The notes beneath the pieces are model-generated. The model had not been told where the DNA came from. It did no database searches and saw nothing but the letters and a program-made list of their open reading frames with translations. 64,000 nucleotides of DNA, from assembly GCF_000506985.1 (NCBI RefSeq), contig NZ_KI650979.1, forward strand, positions 2,046,710 to 2,110,709, read 5' to 3'. Position numbers and translations under genes: made by a program. Every line of letters begins with the position of its first letter. The first letter of the stretch is position 1. This document shows positions 51,028-61,172 of this stretch, piece after piece. This DNA comes from Advenella kashmirensis W13003. GTDB taxonomy: Bacteria > Pseudomonadota > Gammaproteobacteria > Burkholderiales > Burkholderiaceae_B.

Positions 51028-51897
51028 ATGATCGAAACGGACTTTACCCGCGCGCTGGCCAGTCGTTTGCCCGAGCTGACCAAACCTCAGCGTTTGTTGG
51101 CGACCTATGTGCTTGAGCACCCGTTCAAAGTCGCCATTATGTCGATTGACGAGTTTGCGCAGGCAGCGGGCGTCTCCAGCGCCAGCGCCAACCGCTTCGC
51201 ACGGGCCCTGGGTTACCCGGGTTACGCGCAGTTTCGGCAAAATATCATCAAGGGATTTGAAGGCGTGCTGGAATCGGTCAATCGATTGAAGAAAGAACAG
51301 TCTTTTCCTGCGACCAATCAGGAAATCATGGCCAATGTGCTGATCGAAGGCCAGCGCAACCTGGAAAAAACACGCCTGAACCTGAACGCCGAAACCTGTG
51401 ATACCGCAGTGAACATGATTCTGGCGGCAAGGCGGATTTTCGTGCTGGGCCTGGGTACCAGCGGTTACCTTGCCGGCCTGCTGGAACGACGCCTGATGGC
51501 GCATAACGATATGGTAATCAGCCTGGCCGGGCCGGGTGGCGTGACCAATGCCGCCCGCCGACTGGCGCGGGTCAATAAAGACGATCTGATCATTGCGCTC
51601 ACCTTTCCCCGTTACCTGGCTGACACCGTCAAAATCGCGCAACGCGCGCACGAACTCGGCGCGCGCGTCCTCGGATTGACCGACAAGGCCACCGCGCCTA
51701 TTGTGCCGGCGTGCGATTGCATTTTGTATGCATCAACCGATACCCAGTATTGCAGCAACAGCGACCCAGTGGCGCTGGCGCTGATTGACGCCCTGATGGC
51801 TGCACTGGATTACCGCTCACCTTTTTCGGTAGAGCTTGCCACAGAAGTGGCAGAAACCATTACCCCCTGGCTTATTCACGGAGAAACATCGGCATGA
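51028..51897 (+). CDS. RpiR/MurR-family transcriptional regulator
   Basis: 289 residues. N-terminal HTH_6 domain (1-80) with VSSASANRFARALGYPGYAQF; C-terminal SIS domain (about 120-260, IFVLGLGTSGYLAGLLERRL) that binds a phosphosugar in relatives such as MurR. First gene of a plus-strand operon; its TGA overlaps the isoaspartyl peptidase ATG by 4 bp. A SIS-type sensor linked to peptide import suggests an amino sugar or peptidoglycan signal, by inference. Confidence 0.87.
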   Translation: MIETDFTRALASRLPELTKPQRLLATYVLEHPFKVAIMSIDEFAQAAGVSSASANRFARALGYPGYAQFRQNIIKGFEGVLESVNRLKKEQSFPATNQEIMANVLIEGQRNLEKTRLNLNAETCDTAVNMILAARRIFVLGLGTSGYLAGLLERRLMAHNDMVISLAGPGGVTNAARRLARVNKDDLIIALTFPRYLADTVKIAQRAHELGARVLGLTDKATAPIVPACDCILYASTDTQYCSNSDPVALALIDALMAALDYRSPFSVELATEVAETITPWLIHGETSA

Positions 51898-52865
51898 CGA
51901 CTGCCATTATCGCTATTCACGGCGGAGCGGGCGCACTGTCGCGCGAAACGATCACACCGCAGCAGGAAGCGGCCTACCAGGCAGCGCTGAACGACATTCT
52001 GGTCCAGGGTAGTGCGTTGTTGGCACAGGGTGGATCGGCACTGGATGCAGTGACCCTGGCAGTTCGCCTGCTTGAAGATTGCCCGCTGTTCAATGCGGGA
52101 TATGGATCGGTCTTTACCAGTGCAGAAACACATGAAATGGATGCCGCCATTATGGATGGCGCGACGCTGGCTTGCGGCTCGGTCGCCTCGATTGCAACCG
52201 TTCGCAATCCGGTCCTGGCCGCGCGGGCAGTGATGGAAAAGAGCGAGCATGTCTTTTTCTGCGGCAAGCCGGCAGAAGCGCTGGCGGCCGCGGCCGGACT
52301 GGAGATGGTCGCTCCTGATTACTTCAGCACCCCGGAGCGTCGTGCACAGCTGGACCGGGTACGTGCCGATGGTGCCGCCAGTTTTGTACTGGACCATGAT
52401 GCGGCCCGACACGCTTCGAAAGAGGACGCAGCACCGCTGGACGAAGATAAAAAACTGGGTACGGTGGGGGCGGTGGCGCTGGATCAGTCCGGCAATCTGG
52501 CTGCCGCAACATCTACCGGTGGCATGACCAATAAACAGCCAGGCCGTATCGGTGATTCGCCCATCATCGGTGCCGGGTGCTATGCCAGCAACCGCAGCTG
52601 CGCCGTTTCCTGCACGGGCACGGGCGAGATGTTTATCCGCAGCGTGGCTGCATATGACGTGGCAGCACAAATGCAATATGCCGGCGCCAGCCTGACGCAG
52701 GCGGCTGACCAGGTCGTTTTTGATACGCTGCCGGCTATCGGCGGGGTCGGCGGCTTGATCGCCATTGATGCGGCCGGCAATGTCGTTCTGCCGTTCAATT
52801 CGGAAGGAATGTACCGGGGTTACGCGCGGGTCGGGGAAGCGCCGGTGACGGGAATTTATCGCTGA
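51894..52865 (+). CDS. iaaA: Isoaspartyl peptidase / L-asparaginase (Ntn hydrolase)
   Basis: 323 residues. Self-cleaving N-terminal-nucleophile hydrolase; cleavage before Thr190 in KKLGTVGAVALDQ. It opens AIIAIHGGAGALS and carries GNLAAATSTGGMTNKQPGRIGDSP. Hydrolyses beta-aspartyl dipeptides and asparagine. In E. coli iaaA leads the gsiABCD glutathione-importer operon; the same iaaA-gsiA-B-C-D order is seen here. Confidence 0.92.
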   Translation: MTTAIIAIHGGAGALSRETITPQQEAAYQAALNDILVQGSALLAQGGSALDAVTLAVRLLEDCPLFNAGYGSVFTSAETHEMDAAIMDGATLACGSVASIATVRNPVLAARAVMEKSEHVFFCGKPAEALAAAAGLEMVAPDYFSTPERRAQLDRVRADGAASFVLDHDAARHASKEDAAPLDEDKKLGTVGAVALDQSGNLAAATSTGGMTNKQPGRIGDSPIIGAGCYASNRSCAVSCTGTGEMFIRSVAAYDVAAQMQYAGASLTQAADQVVFDTLPAIGGVGGLIAIDAAGNVVLPFNSEGMYRGYARVGEAPVTGIYR

Positions 52866-52907
52866 GCCAGACCCTCAGGTTTTGGCTGCGATAGGGAGAA
52901 TCAGTAA

Positions 52908-54824
52908 GTGAACACAAATGTCATGAATCAACATAACGGCGACGAACCGGTCGCGACTACCGCTCAGATGGCATCAGGCACCGTTCTGGATGTACGCAAT
53001 CTGAGCGTCAGTTTTGTCGGCTCGGAAAGAACCGTCCAGGCCGTACAGGATCTGTCTTTTACGGTGGGTCAGGGCGAAACGCTGGCCATTGTCGGCGAGT
53101 CCGGTTCTGGAAAATCCGTCACGTCGCTCTCGCTGATGCGCCTGGTCGAACACGGTGGCGGGCGGATTACCGATGGTCAGATGCTGTTTCGCCGGCGCCA
53201 GGGACAGGTCGTGGATATGGCCCGTCTGGCCGGTCCCCAGTTGCGCGCCATTCGCGGCGCCGACATGGCCATGATTTTTCAGGAACCCATGACCTCGCTG
53301 AACCCGGTGTTCAGTGTAGGCGACCAGATCGCCGAATCCATTCGCCTGCATCAGGGCTTGAGTCAGCAGCAGGCCCGGGCCGAAGCCTTGCGCATGCTGG
53401 AACAGGTTCGTATCCCCGAAGCACGCGCCGTTCTGTCCCGGTTTCCGCATCAATTATCCGGCGGGATGCGTCAGCGTGTGATGATCGCCATGGCCCTGGC
53501 CTGTAAACCGGCGCTGCTGATTGCCGACGAGCCGACCACCGCGCTGGATGTGACGATCCAGGCGCAGATTCTGCAACTGATACGCGAGCTGCAGAAAGAA
53601 ATGAAAATGGGCGTGATTTTTATCACACATGACATGGGTGTGGTTGCTGAAGTGGCTGATCGGGTTCTTGTCATGTTCAAGGGCAACAAGGTTGAACAGA
53701 ACAACGCCGAAGCCATTTTTCATCAGCCACAGCATCCCTACACAAAAGCGTTGCTGTCGGCTGTGCCGCGTTTGGGCTCCATGAATGGGACGTCACTGCC
53801 GGCCCATTTCGATCTGCTGTCGCTGCAGCAGGCGCGCACCGACGAGTCCGTGGCATCGCATGAACCGGTGGCGCTGGTGCCTGACCGCGAGTCTGGCCCT
53901 ATCTTGCAGGTGAAAGATCTGGTCACGCGGTTTGATGTGACCAGCGGTATCTTCAATCGCGTGGTCAAACGCGTTCATGCCGTCGAAAAAGTCAGCTTTG
54001 ATCTGCATCCGGCAGAAACCCTGGCCCTGGTCGGAGAATCCGGTTGCGGCAAATCGACCACCGGCCGTTCGTTATTGCGTCTGATCGAAGCGCAGTCGGG
54101 ACAGATTCTGTTCCAGGGACGCGATATCAGCCAGCTCAATACTCACGAGATGCAGGCCGTGCGACGCGATATCCAGTTTATTTTCCAGGATCCGTATGCC
54201 TCACTGGATCCGCGCCAGACTGTCGGCTATTCCATTATGGAACCATTGCTCATTCACCGCGTGGCCAGTGGCCGCCAGGCCCTGGAGCGGGTCGAGTGGC
54301 TGCTTGAAAAGGTCGGCTTGCCCGCGTCCATGGCACAACGGTATCCGCATGAGTTTTCCGGCGGACAGCGCCAGCGGATCTGCATCGCACGTGCACTGGC
54401 GCTGAATCCGAAAGTGGTGATCGCCGACGAATCGGTGTCGGCGCTGGATGTATCGATTCAGGCGCAGATCGTCAATCTGCTCATGGATCTGCAGAAAGAA
54501 TTTGGCATTTCCTATCTGTTTATTTCACATGACATGGCCGTTGTCGAACGCATCAGCCACCGCGTGGCGGTCATGTATCTTGGGCAGATTGTTGAGCTGG
54601 GTTCACGTCGCGAGATTTTTGAAAACCCGCAACACCCTTACACCAAAAAGCTCATGGCCGCCGTTCCCATTGCCGATCCGCAGCGTCGTCATCAACTGTC
54701 GACACTGATGGCTGGTGATATACCCAGTCCGGTAAGGGCTGTGGGCGACGAGCCGACGGTGTTGCCGCTAGAACAGGTCGGAACCGACCATTTTGTCGCC
54801 CGCCATTCGGTAGGCGTTTATTGA
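52908..54824 (+). CDS. gsiA: Dipeptide/glutathione ABC transporter ATPase, fused double domain (GsiA-like)
   Basis: 638 residues with two ATPase domains: Walker A GESGSGKS at 63-70 and GESGCGKS at 376-383, each with its ABC signature ([16 protein letters not shown]) and oligopeptide-transporter C-terminal helix. This is the GsiA/DppDF fused layout. Follows iaaA by 42 bp. It powers import with the two permeases at 56502 and 57445. Ligand may be glutathione or another short peptide. Confidence 0.88.
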   Translation: MNTNVMNQHNGDEPVATTAQMASGTVLDVRNLSVSFVGSERTVQAVQDLSFTVGQGETLAIVGESGSGKSVTSLSLMRLVEHGGGRITDGQMLFRRRQGQVVDMARLAGPQLRAIRGADMAMIFQEPMTSLNPVFSVGDQIAESIRLHQGLSQQQARAEALRMLEQVRIPEARAVLSRFPHQLSGGMRQRVMIAMALACKPALLIADEPTTALDVTIQAQILQLIRELQKEMKMGVIFITHDMGVVAEVADRVLVMFKGNKVEQNNAEAIFHQPQHPYTKALLSAVPRLGSMNGTSLPAHFDLLSLQQARTDESVASHEPVALVPDRESGPILQVKDLVTRFDVTSGIFNRVVKRVHAVEKVSFDLHPAETLALVGESGCGKSTTGRSLLRLIEAQSGQILFQGRDISQLNTHEMQAVRRDIQFIFQDPYASLDPRQTVGYSIMEPLLIHRVASGRQALERVEWLLEKVGLPASMAQRYPHEFSGGQRQRICIARALALNPKVVIADESVSALDVSIQAQIVNLLMDLQKEFGISYLFISHDMAVVERISHRVAVMYLGQIVELGSRREIFENPQHPYTKKLMAAVPIADPQRRHQLSTLMAGDIPSPVRAVGDEPTVLPLEQVGTDHFVARHSVGVY

Positions 54825-54883
54825 TTTTTCTGCCATGTCGGCAGAAAAGCATTTGCTCATTACCCATATCAGGGAGACTCTTG

Positions 54884-56434
54884 ATGAAATCGTATCACCT
54901 ACGCAAAACCATGCTGGCACCGGTCCTGATGGCTGGCCTGGCTTTCGGCCAGAGCGCACTGGCTGCCAAAGACGTGACCGTGGCGGTCCCTTACGGATTC
55001 GACTCGCTTGATCCATACAACACCAATTCCACGCAGTCTCAGGCAGTCGGCAAAGGCTGGTATGAAGGGCTGTTCGGTTTTGATATGGATTTCAAAATTC
55101 ATCCGTTGCTGGCGACGGGTTATGAGGTCAGCGAAGACGGGTTGACCTATACCTTCAAACTGCGTGAAGGCGTCAAATTCCATGATGGCACCGACTTTAA
55201 TGCCGACGCCGTCAAGGTCAATTTTGAACGGGTTCTTGATCGCAGCAACGCGCTGGGTCGCTATAACCAGTTCAAGAATATCGATAAAGTAGAAGTGATT
55301 GATCCATCTACCGTTAAAGTGACACTGAAGGCACCGTTTTCAGCCTTCATCAATAATCTGGCCCACCCGTCTGCCATGATCATTTCTCCTGCCGCCCTGA
55401 AAAAATATGGCAAGAATATCAATCTGCATCCGACCGGAACTGGTCAGTACACGTTTGTGGAATGGAATCCCGGCCAGAACGTGAAGATGAAAAAATTCGA
55501 TGGCTATTGGGACAAGGATCATATCGCCAAAGTGGATACGATCAATTTTCGTGTAGTGACCGACAACAATACCCGTGCTGCTGTCATGCAGACTGGCGAA
55601 GCGCAGTTTACCTATCCGATCCCGTACGAGCAGGCAGCGATATTGAAGAAAAATGACAAGGTCGATGTCATTGCCAAACCGTCCATCATTGCGCGTTATA
55701 TCGCCATGAATAATCTGGTCAAGCCTTTCGATAATCCGAAAGTGCGTGAAGCCATGAACTACGCGATCAACAAGGAAGCCCTCAATAAAGTGGTCTTCAA
55801 TGGCTTTGCGCGCGTGGCCGAGGGCGTGGTGCCGGGCAAGGTCGAGTTTTCGCAGAAGATGAAACCGTGGCCCTATGATCCGAAAAAAGCCCGTGAATTG
55901 CTGGCCGAAGCCGGCTATCCACAGGGGTTTGAAACGACGCTGTGGAGTGCCTATAACGATGGAACCTCTGTCAAGGCAATCCAGTTCATCCAGCAGCAGC
56001 TGCGTCAGGTCGGCGTGAAAGTTTCGGTCGAGGCACTGGAGGCCGGTCAGCGCGTACAGCGGGTTGAAACTGTGCAAAACCCCAAAGATGCCAAGGTGCG
56101 CATGTACTATATCGGCTGGTCCGCTTCCACCGGTGAAGCGAACTGGGCGCTGAGTCCCTTGCTGGCGGGCGATGCCTGGCCTCCGACCTTCGGCAATTTT
56201 TCCTATTACAAAAATGATCAGGTCGACAAGGACCTGGCCGATGCCTTGAAGACAACCGACAAGACCGAGAAAAGCCGGCTGTATAAAGACGCCCAGGAAC
56301 ATATCTACAAAGACGCTCCCTGGGTGTTTCTGAATACCGCTGATACGGTCGCGGCCCGCAGCAAGAAACTGGATGGTTTCGAAGTCATGCCCGACGCGTC
56401 GTATTACTTCAAGGATGTCAGCCTGAAAGACTGA
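54884..56434 (+). CDS. gsiB: Peptide/glutathione-binding protein (GsiB-like, SBP family 5)
   Basis: 516 residues from the ATG at 54884 (AGGGAG upstream); signal peptide to about Ala27 (ALA-AK). Family 5 binding protein, with the pattern GWYEGLFGFDMDFKIHPLLATGYEVSEDGLTYTFKLR and RYIAMNNLVKPFDNPKVREAMNYAI. Follows gsiA in the E. coli gsi order. Two hairpins separate it from the first permease. Confidence 0.88.
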   Translation: MKSYHLRKTMLAPVLMAGLAFGQSALAAKDVTVAVPYGFDSLDPYNTNSTQSQAVGKGWYEGLFGFDMDFKIHPLLATGYEVSEDGLTYTFKLREGVKFHDGTDFNADAVKVNFERVLDRSNALGRYNQFKNIDKVEVIDPSTVKVTLKAPFSAFINNLAHPSAMIISPAALKKYGKNINLHPTGTGQYTFVEWNPGQNVKMKKFDGYWDKDHIAKVDTINFRVVTDNNTRAAVMQTGEAQFTYPIPYEQAAILKKNDKVDVIAKPSIIARYIAMNNLVKPFDNPKVREAMNYAINKEALNKVVFNGFARVAEGVVPGKVEFSQKMKPWPYDPKKARELLAEAGYPQGFETTLWSAYNDGTSVKAIQFIQQQLRQVGVKVSVEALEAGQRVQRVETVQNPKDAKVRMYYIGWSASTGEANWALSPLLAGDAWPPTFGNFSYYKNDQVDKDLADALKTTDKTEKSRLYKDAQEHIYKDAPWVFLNTADTVAARSKKLDGFEVMPDASYYFKDVSLKD

Positions 56435-56439
56435 TCCGC

Positions 56440-56455
56440 CACTGCATTCGCAGTG
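56440..56455 (+). other. Hairpin in the gsiB-gsiC gap
   Basis: CACTGC-ATTC-GCAGTG, 6 bp after the gsiB stop. Together with the next hairpin it may protect the gsiB mRNA end. Confidence 0.5.
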
Positions 56456-56473
56456 TCATTGCAATTGAAATCG

Positions 56474-56497
56474 CCGCGGCGCTTGTGGGTGCCGCGG
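56474..56497 (+). other. GC-rich hairpin just before gsiC
   Basis: CCGCGGC pairs with GCCGCGG around a 10-nt loop, ending 4 bp before the gsiC ATG. It would block the ribosome-binding region, which itself lacks a clear SD. Confidence 0.5.
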
Positions 56498-56501
56498 ACT
56501 A

Positions 56502-57434
56502 ATGGACGCTAAGATGTTTTCCTATCTGGTCAAACGGATTATCGGAATGATCCCCACGCTGATTCTGGTGTGCGTGGTGGTCTTTCTGTTTGTACATATG
56601 CTGCCGGGCGACCCCGCCAGGCTGGCCGCCGGCCCCGAGGCCGATGCCGAAACCGTTCAGAATATCCGCAAGGAACTGGGCCTGGATTTGCCGCTGCCGC
56701 AGCAGTTCGGTCATTATTTGCTTAATCTGAGCCAGGGTGACCTGGGCACATCGCTGCGCACCAAGCGGCCGGTGCTGTCCGAAATCGGCGCGCGCTTCAT
56801 GCCTACGCTGATTCTGACGCTCACCAGTATGGTCTGGTCTGTGATTTTTGGCCTGGTCATCGGCGTGGTCTCTGCTGTCTGGCGCAATCGCTGGCCCGAC
56901 CGTCTGTTTATGACGCTGGCGGTGTCGGGCATTTCCTTTCCTCCCTTTGCGCTGGGTATGATTCTGATACAGATATTTGCCGTCAATCTGGGCTGGCTGC
57001 CATCGGTTGGCGCCACCAGCTGGCAGCACTATATTCTGCCTTCCATTACACTGGGTGCAGCGGTCGCGGCTATCATGGCGCGCTTTACCCGGGCCTCTTT
57101 TGTTGAGGTCATTCAGGAAGACTTTGTGCGGACGGCTCGCGCTAAAGGCCTGTCAGAAAAAGTCGTGATTATCAAACACACCTTGCGCAACGCCCTGATT
57201 CCTGTGGTTACCATGATGGGGCTGCAGTTTGGCTTTCTGCTGGGTGGTTCAATTGTGGTGGAAACCGTGTTCGGCTGGCCGGGAATGGGTACGCTGCTGG
57301 TTGATGCCGTGACTGCGCGCGATTACCCCGTCATTCAGGGACTGGTTTTGCTGTTCTCGTTTGAATTCATTTTGATCAATATGATTGTTGATGTGCTGTA
57401 TGGCGTCATCAATCCGACTATCCGTTATCGCTAA
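56502..57434 (+). CDS. gsiC: Peptide ABC transporter permease (GsiC/DppB-like)
   Basis: 310 residues with six membrane helices. An alternative ATG at 56514 would give the usual N-terminus [18 protein letters not shown]-transporter loop [28 protein letters not shown] and C-terminal [21 protein letters not shown] are typical of DppB/GsiC. 67 bp after gsiB with two hairpins between. Confidence 0.87.
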   Translation: MDAKMFSYLVKRIIGMIPTLILVCVVVFLFVHMLPGDPARLAAGPEADAETVQNIRKELGLDLPLPQQFGHYLLNLSQGDLGTSLRTKRPVLSEIGARFMPTLILTLTSMVWSVIFGLVIGVVSAVWRNRWPDRLFMTLAVSGISFPPFALGMILIQIFAVNLGWLPSVGATSWQHYILPSITLGAAVAAIMARFTRASFVEVIQEDFVRTARAKGLSEKVVIIKHTLRNALIPVVTMMGLQFGFLLGGSIVVETVFGWPGMGTLLVDAVTARDYPVIQGLVLLFSFEFILINMIVDVLYGVINPTIRYR

Positions 57435-57444
57435 CGGGACCGAC

Positions 57445-58347
57445 ATGACGCAAGTTACTTCTTCTCCAATTGAATCCTTACCGCCAAAACGGGAGCGCAT
57501 CCGCACCCCGATGACGGAATTTATCCGCAAGTTCCGCAAGCAGCATTTGGCTGTCGTGGCGGCGCTGTTTATTCTTGCACTTGTCATTATCGCGATCCTG
57601 GCACCGTGGATCGTGCCGTTTGATCCCGAAGAGTATTTCGACTATGACCGGATCAATCAGGCGCCGTCGACCCTGCACTGGCTGGGCGTCGATTCGCTGG
57701 GACGCGATATCTTCAGTCGCATTGTGATGGGTACGCGCATTTCCCTGGCCGCTGGTTTTATCTCTGTCGCGCTGGGTGCGATTGTCGGCACTGTGCTCGG
57801 TTTGCTCGCAGGCTATTACGAAGGCTGGTGGGAACGCATCGTGATGCGTATTTCAGATGTGTTGCTGGCCTTCCCCGGAATCCTGCTGGCCATCGGCGTG
57901 ATCGCCGTGCTCGGCCCCAGTATGGTGAACGTGGTCATTGCCGTGGCTGTCTTCAGTATCCCGGCCTTCGCCAGGCTGGTCCGTGGCAATACCCTGTCCT
58001 TGAAGAACATGACCTATATCGAGGCGGTGCGCAGTATCGGCGCATCGGATTTCACGATTCTCTTCAAGCATATACTGCCCGGCACCATTTCACCCATTCT
58101 GGTGTATGGCACGATGCGTATCGGGACCTCGATTATCACGGCCGCTTCGCTGTCGTTTATCGGCCTGGGTGCCCAACCGCCTACGCCAGAGTGGGGCGCC
58201 ATGCTGAACGAAGCCCGCTCCGATATGGTGCTGGCGCCGCACGTTGCAATCTTTCCGTCTCTGGCCATCTTTTTGACGGTACTGGCTTTCAATCTGCTGG
58301 GCGATGGCTTGCGTGATGCACTGGACCCCAAAATTGACAGGCAGTAA
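57445..58347 (+). CDS. gsiD: Peptide ABC transporter permease (GsiD/DppC-like)
   Basis: 300 residues from the ATG at 57445, 10 bp after gsiC. Cytosolic N-terminus, then helix [43 protein letters not shown] and the coupling loop [22 protein letters not shown]. Completes the importer. Confidence 0.87.
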   Translation: MTQVTSSPIESLPPKRERIRTPMTEFIRKFRKQHLAVVAALFILALVIIAILAPWIVPFDPEEYFDYDRINQAPSTLHWLGVDSLGRDIFSRIVMGTRISLAAGFISVALGAIVGTVLGLLAGYYEGWWERIVMRISDVLLAFPGILLAIGVIAVLGPSMVNVVIAVAVFSIPAFARLVRGNTLSLKNMTYIEAVRSIGASDFTILFKHILPGTISPILVYGTMRIGTSIITAASLSFIGLGAQPPTPEWGAMLNEARSDMVLAPHVAIFPSLAIFLTVLAFNLLGDGLRDALDPKIDRQ

Positions 58348-58363
58348 AGCCGAAGTAGAATCG

Positions 58364-58381
58364 CGCCGGCCCGTGCCGGCG
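58364..58381 (+). other. Hairpin between gsiD and the P1 peptidase gene
   Basis: CGCCGGC-CCGT-GCCGGCG, perfect 7-bp stem with a 4-nt loop, 16 bp before the next start codon. No U-tract. Confidence 0.5.
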
Positions 58382-58397
58382 TTGCAGGAAAAAAACA

Positions 58398-59519
58398 ATG
58401 ACTCAATCCGAAACGAAATCCCAGCCGTCGAACGTGGCCGGGGGCGAGATGCCACCTGCGCCGGTGGTCGGTATTTTGCCCGCCGGGCCGCATAACCGTA
58501 TTACTGATGTAGCGGGTGTGCGGGTAGGTCACACCACCCGCGCGCAAGCCGGTGTGCAGACCGGTGTAACCGTGGTGTATCCGCATGCCGATGATCTGTT
58601 CTGCAACAAGGTACCGGCGGGCGCTGCGGTTATCAACGGGTTCGGCAAAAGCCTGGGCCTGTTGCAGTTGCAGGAACTGGGCACGATTGAAACGCCCATT
58701 GCCCTGACCAACACCTTTGCGGTGCCGATCGTTGCGCAGGCGCAGATACGCCAGGCCATTGCCGCCAATCCAAAGATCGGACGTGAATGGAGCACCGTGA
58801 ATCCGTTGGTACTCGAATGCAATGATGGCTACCTGAATGACATTCAGGCCATGGCCGTGACCGAGACAGATTATGTCGATGCCTGCGCGCAAGCTGCCGT
58901 GACGTTTGAACAGGGCTCGGTCGGTGCGGGACGTGGTATGAGCTGCTTTGGCTTGAAAGGCGGCATCGGCAGCGCATCGCGTCTTGCCCGGCAAGAGGGG
59001 GGGCTGGCGGGTACTGCACCCGACTATATTGTGGGCGCACTGGTCTTGTCCAATTTCGGCAAGCTGCGCAATTTGCGTGTCAACGGCGAACTGCTGGGTC
59101 AGTCGATCAAGCAACGTATGGCGCGTGTTGCGGTTCCGGCATATGCAAATGAGACGGTCAATGAACCCGACAAGGGATCAATCATCATCCTGCTGGCAAC
59201 CGACGCGCCGCTGGATGCGCGACAATTGCGGCGCCTGAGCATGCGTGCGGCCGCCGGACTGGGTCGCACGGGTTCCAGTTTCGGGCATGGCAGCGGTGAT
59301 ATTGCCATTGCGTTTTCAACGGGCATGCGTGTTGGGCAGGAACTGGGACACGAACAAACGCAAGTTTGGCCATTGCACGAACAGCAATTGGATCCGCTCT
59401 TTGATGCGGTAGCCGAAGCGACCGAGCAGGCTATTATCAACGCACTCTGGGCAGCCACGGCCGTGACAGGACGTGACGGGCATACCCGTCTGCCGGTGAC
59501 GGACTGGCTGCAGGATTGA
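58398..59519 (+). CDS. P1-family peptidase (DmpA/BapA-type aminopeptidase)
   Basis: 373 residues. Self-processing Ntn-type peptidase: the family core GSVGAGRGMSCFGLKGGIGSASR leads to the predicted cleavage before Ser192. N-terminal DVAGVRVGHTTR and C-terminal FGHGSGDIAIAFSTG are as in DmpA. Such enzymes release D- or beta-amino acids from peptides. Part of the gsi operon by spacing, so it probably degrades the imported peptides. Confidence 0.88.
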   Translation: MTQSETKSQPSNVAGGEMPPAPVVGILPAGPHNRITDVAGVRVGHTTRAQAGVQTGVTVVYPHADDLFCNKVPAGAAVINGFGKSLGLLQLQELGTIETPIALTNTFAVPIVAQAQIRQAIAANPKIGREWSTVNPLVLECNDGYLNDIQAMAVTETDYVDACAQAAVTFEQGSVGAGRGMSCFGLKGGIGSASRLARQEGGLAGTAPDYIVGALVLSNFGKLRNLRVNGELLGQSIKQRMARVAVPAYANETVNEPDKGSIIILLATDAPLDARQLRRLSMRAAAGLGRTGSSFGHGSGDIAIAFSTGMRVGQELGHEQTQVWPLHEQQLDPLFDAVAEATEQAIINALWAATAVTGRDGHTRLPVTDWLQD

Positions 59520-59532
59520 ACCGCGTCTGCTG

Positions 59533-59553
59533 GACGAGCCGGTGCTGCTCGTC
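59533..59553 (+). other. Hairpin between the P1 and M55 peptidase genes
   Basis: GACGAGC pairs with GCTCGTC across a 7-nt loop, 13 bp after the P1 peptidase stop. Confidence 0.5.
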
Positions 59554-59615
59554 ATCAGGCATTATTACAGTTGCAATGTTCCCGTTTTGTTCAGGGGGCG
59601 CAAGGAAACAGCAAA

Positions 59616-60440
59616 ATGAAAGTGTTGATCTCAACCGATATTGAAGGCGTCGCCGGCGTCGTTGACGTGCAGCAGGTGCGGGCGGGGAATGTGGAATATG
59701 AACGGGCACGGCAATGGATGACTGCCGAGGCTAATGCGGCTGTCGTGGGGGCATTCGAGGGCGGCGCTACCGAGGTCTACGTCAATGATTCGCATGGCGG
59801 GTTTCGCAATATCATTGCAACAGGCATTGACGCGCGCGCCACGCTGATTACCGGCAAGCCGCGGGTATACAGCATGATGGCCGGCCTGGAGTTTGATGTT
59901 GATGCGGTTGCGCTGGTCGGGCATCATTCCCGTGCCCAGGGACGGGGCGTGCTGGCACATACGATCAACAGTTCTGCCTTTGCCCGCGTCCTGGTCAATG
60001 ATCTGGAGCTGGGTGAGCCGGGCCTGTATGGCGCACTGGCAGGCGAAGCCGGCGTGCCGGTGATCTTCGGCAGTGGTGATCAGGTGTTTATTGAAGAGAA
60101 TACCGGTTTTTTTGATGGCGCTGTCTGGGTGCAAACCAAGCGCGCCATGGGTCATAGCAGTGCTGCGACGCTGACGCCCGAGGCGGCTTGTGAAGGTATT
60201 CGTCAGGGCATGCATAAGGCCGTGCAAAACGCGATCGCGCGCAGCATGACGCCATTTGTCATTGAGGCGCCCTACGAATGTCGCCTGCAAACCAACTCGC
60301 CCGCCCAGGCCGATATGTTTTGCATTCTGCCGGGAACCGAGAGGGTAGATGGCGTCACATTGTCATTTCGGGCGGCCTCGATGGAAAATGTCATTCGTAC
60401 GCTGAATGTGTTTTCAACCATGTCGGCGGCGCTGCGCTAA
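59616..60440 (+). CDS. dppA: M55-family D-aminopeptidase (DppA-like)
   Basis: 274 residues from the ATG at 59616 (AAGGAAA upstream). Zinc peptidase specific for D-Ala-type dipeptides. Metal ligand positions known in Bacillus DppA are present: Asp8, Glu10 (STDIEG), His60 (VNDSHGG) and His104 (VGHHSRAQG). In Bacillus dppA accompanies dipeptide permease genes, as here. Last gene of the operon. Confidence 0.9.
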   Translation: MKVLISTDIEGVAGVVDVQQVRAGNVEYERARQWMTAEANAAVVGAFEGGATEVYVNDSHGGFRNIIATGIDARATLITGKPRVYSMMAGLEFDVDAVALVGHHSRAQGRGVLAHTINSSAFARVLVNDLELGEPGLYGALAGEAGVPVIFGSGDQVFIEENTGFFDGAVWVQTKRAMGHSSAATLTPEAACEGIRQGMHKAVQNAIARSMTPFVIEAPYECRLQTNSPAQADMFCILPGTERVDGVTLSFRAASMENVIRTLNVFSTMSAALR

Positions 60441-60500
60441 GGGGTTTTAACTGTCTCGCTGGGCGCTACGATCATAATGCACGTGCGTTCTATTCAGCCA

Positions 60501-61145
60501 TTAGCCCAGTTCGCACAAGCCCTGTGGCGTTCTGATCAGTGCCCGCAGACCGGCGGGCCTGTCGGGTGTGCTGGGAAAGACAGACAGCGGTGCATGCAAA
60601 TTCAGGCTGGCGGCCAGTGTTAACAGACGTTGTGGCTGGGGATGATAAATATGCAGTGCCTCCAGCGCCAGTCCGTGATCCGGCATGTTCAGCACAGGCC
60701 GTTCGGGCGTCTGCCATTCGATCAGCGCGGGCGCCAGACCGTCCAGCGGCGCAACGCCGCTTGCGGGAATCGTAATCAGCCAGTCCAGATGGCCGCGTTG
60801 CATCGGCGTGACTGGTCCCAGTGGTTCAGCGCTGGCTGCTGCCTGTGTATGGATATCTGTGCTGCGCACGACCCAGGCCGACAGGGATGGTGCACTGTCC
60901 GGTTCCCTTTGATCCAGTCCGAACCAGCGCGGTTGCGCAGGATGTACGGCTTGCGGGTTCACGGCAATCACTTCCAGATAACAATCGGGCCCGCAACGCA
61001 AGAGGCGGTTGTGTGTCCCCATGGCCGGATGCGCGCCGCCCGGGCCGGGCTCGATGCCCAGGCGCTCACGCACAAAAGCGACACCGGTATCAAGATCACT
61101 TGCGGTCACGACGATATGATCAATCACTGCGTGCGGCTCTGGCAT
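60501..61145 (-). CDS. VOC/glyoxalase-like domain protein
   Basis: 214 residues from the ATG at 61145. Opens IDHIVVTASDLDTGVAFVRERLGIEPGPGGAHPAMGTHNRLLRC and later LEVIAVNPQA; typical of glyoxalase_3-type proteins, often with few metal ligands. Adjacent and on the same strand as the racemase gene (27 bp), so co-transcribed. Function unknown; an isomerase or hydrolase role in an amino-acid derivative pathway is possible. Confidence 0.72.
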   Translation of the reverse strand: MPEPHAVIDHIVVTASDLDTGVAFVRERLGIEPGPGGAHPAMGTHNRLLRCGPDCYLEVIAVNPQAVHPAQPRWFGLDQREPDSAPSLSAWVVRSTDIHTQAAASAEPLGPVTPMQRGHLDWLITIPASGVAPLDGLAPALIEWQTPERPVLNMPDHGLALEALHIYHPQPQRLLTLAASLNLHAPLSVFPSTPDRPAGLRALIRTPQGLCELG

Positions 61146-61172
61146 GAACACTCCGTTTTTGTTGCGGCTCAC

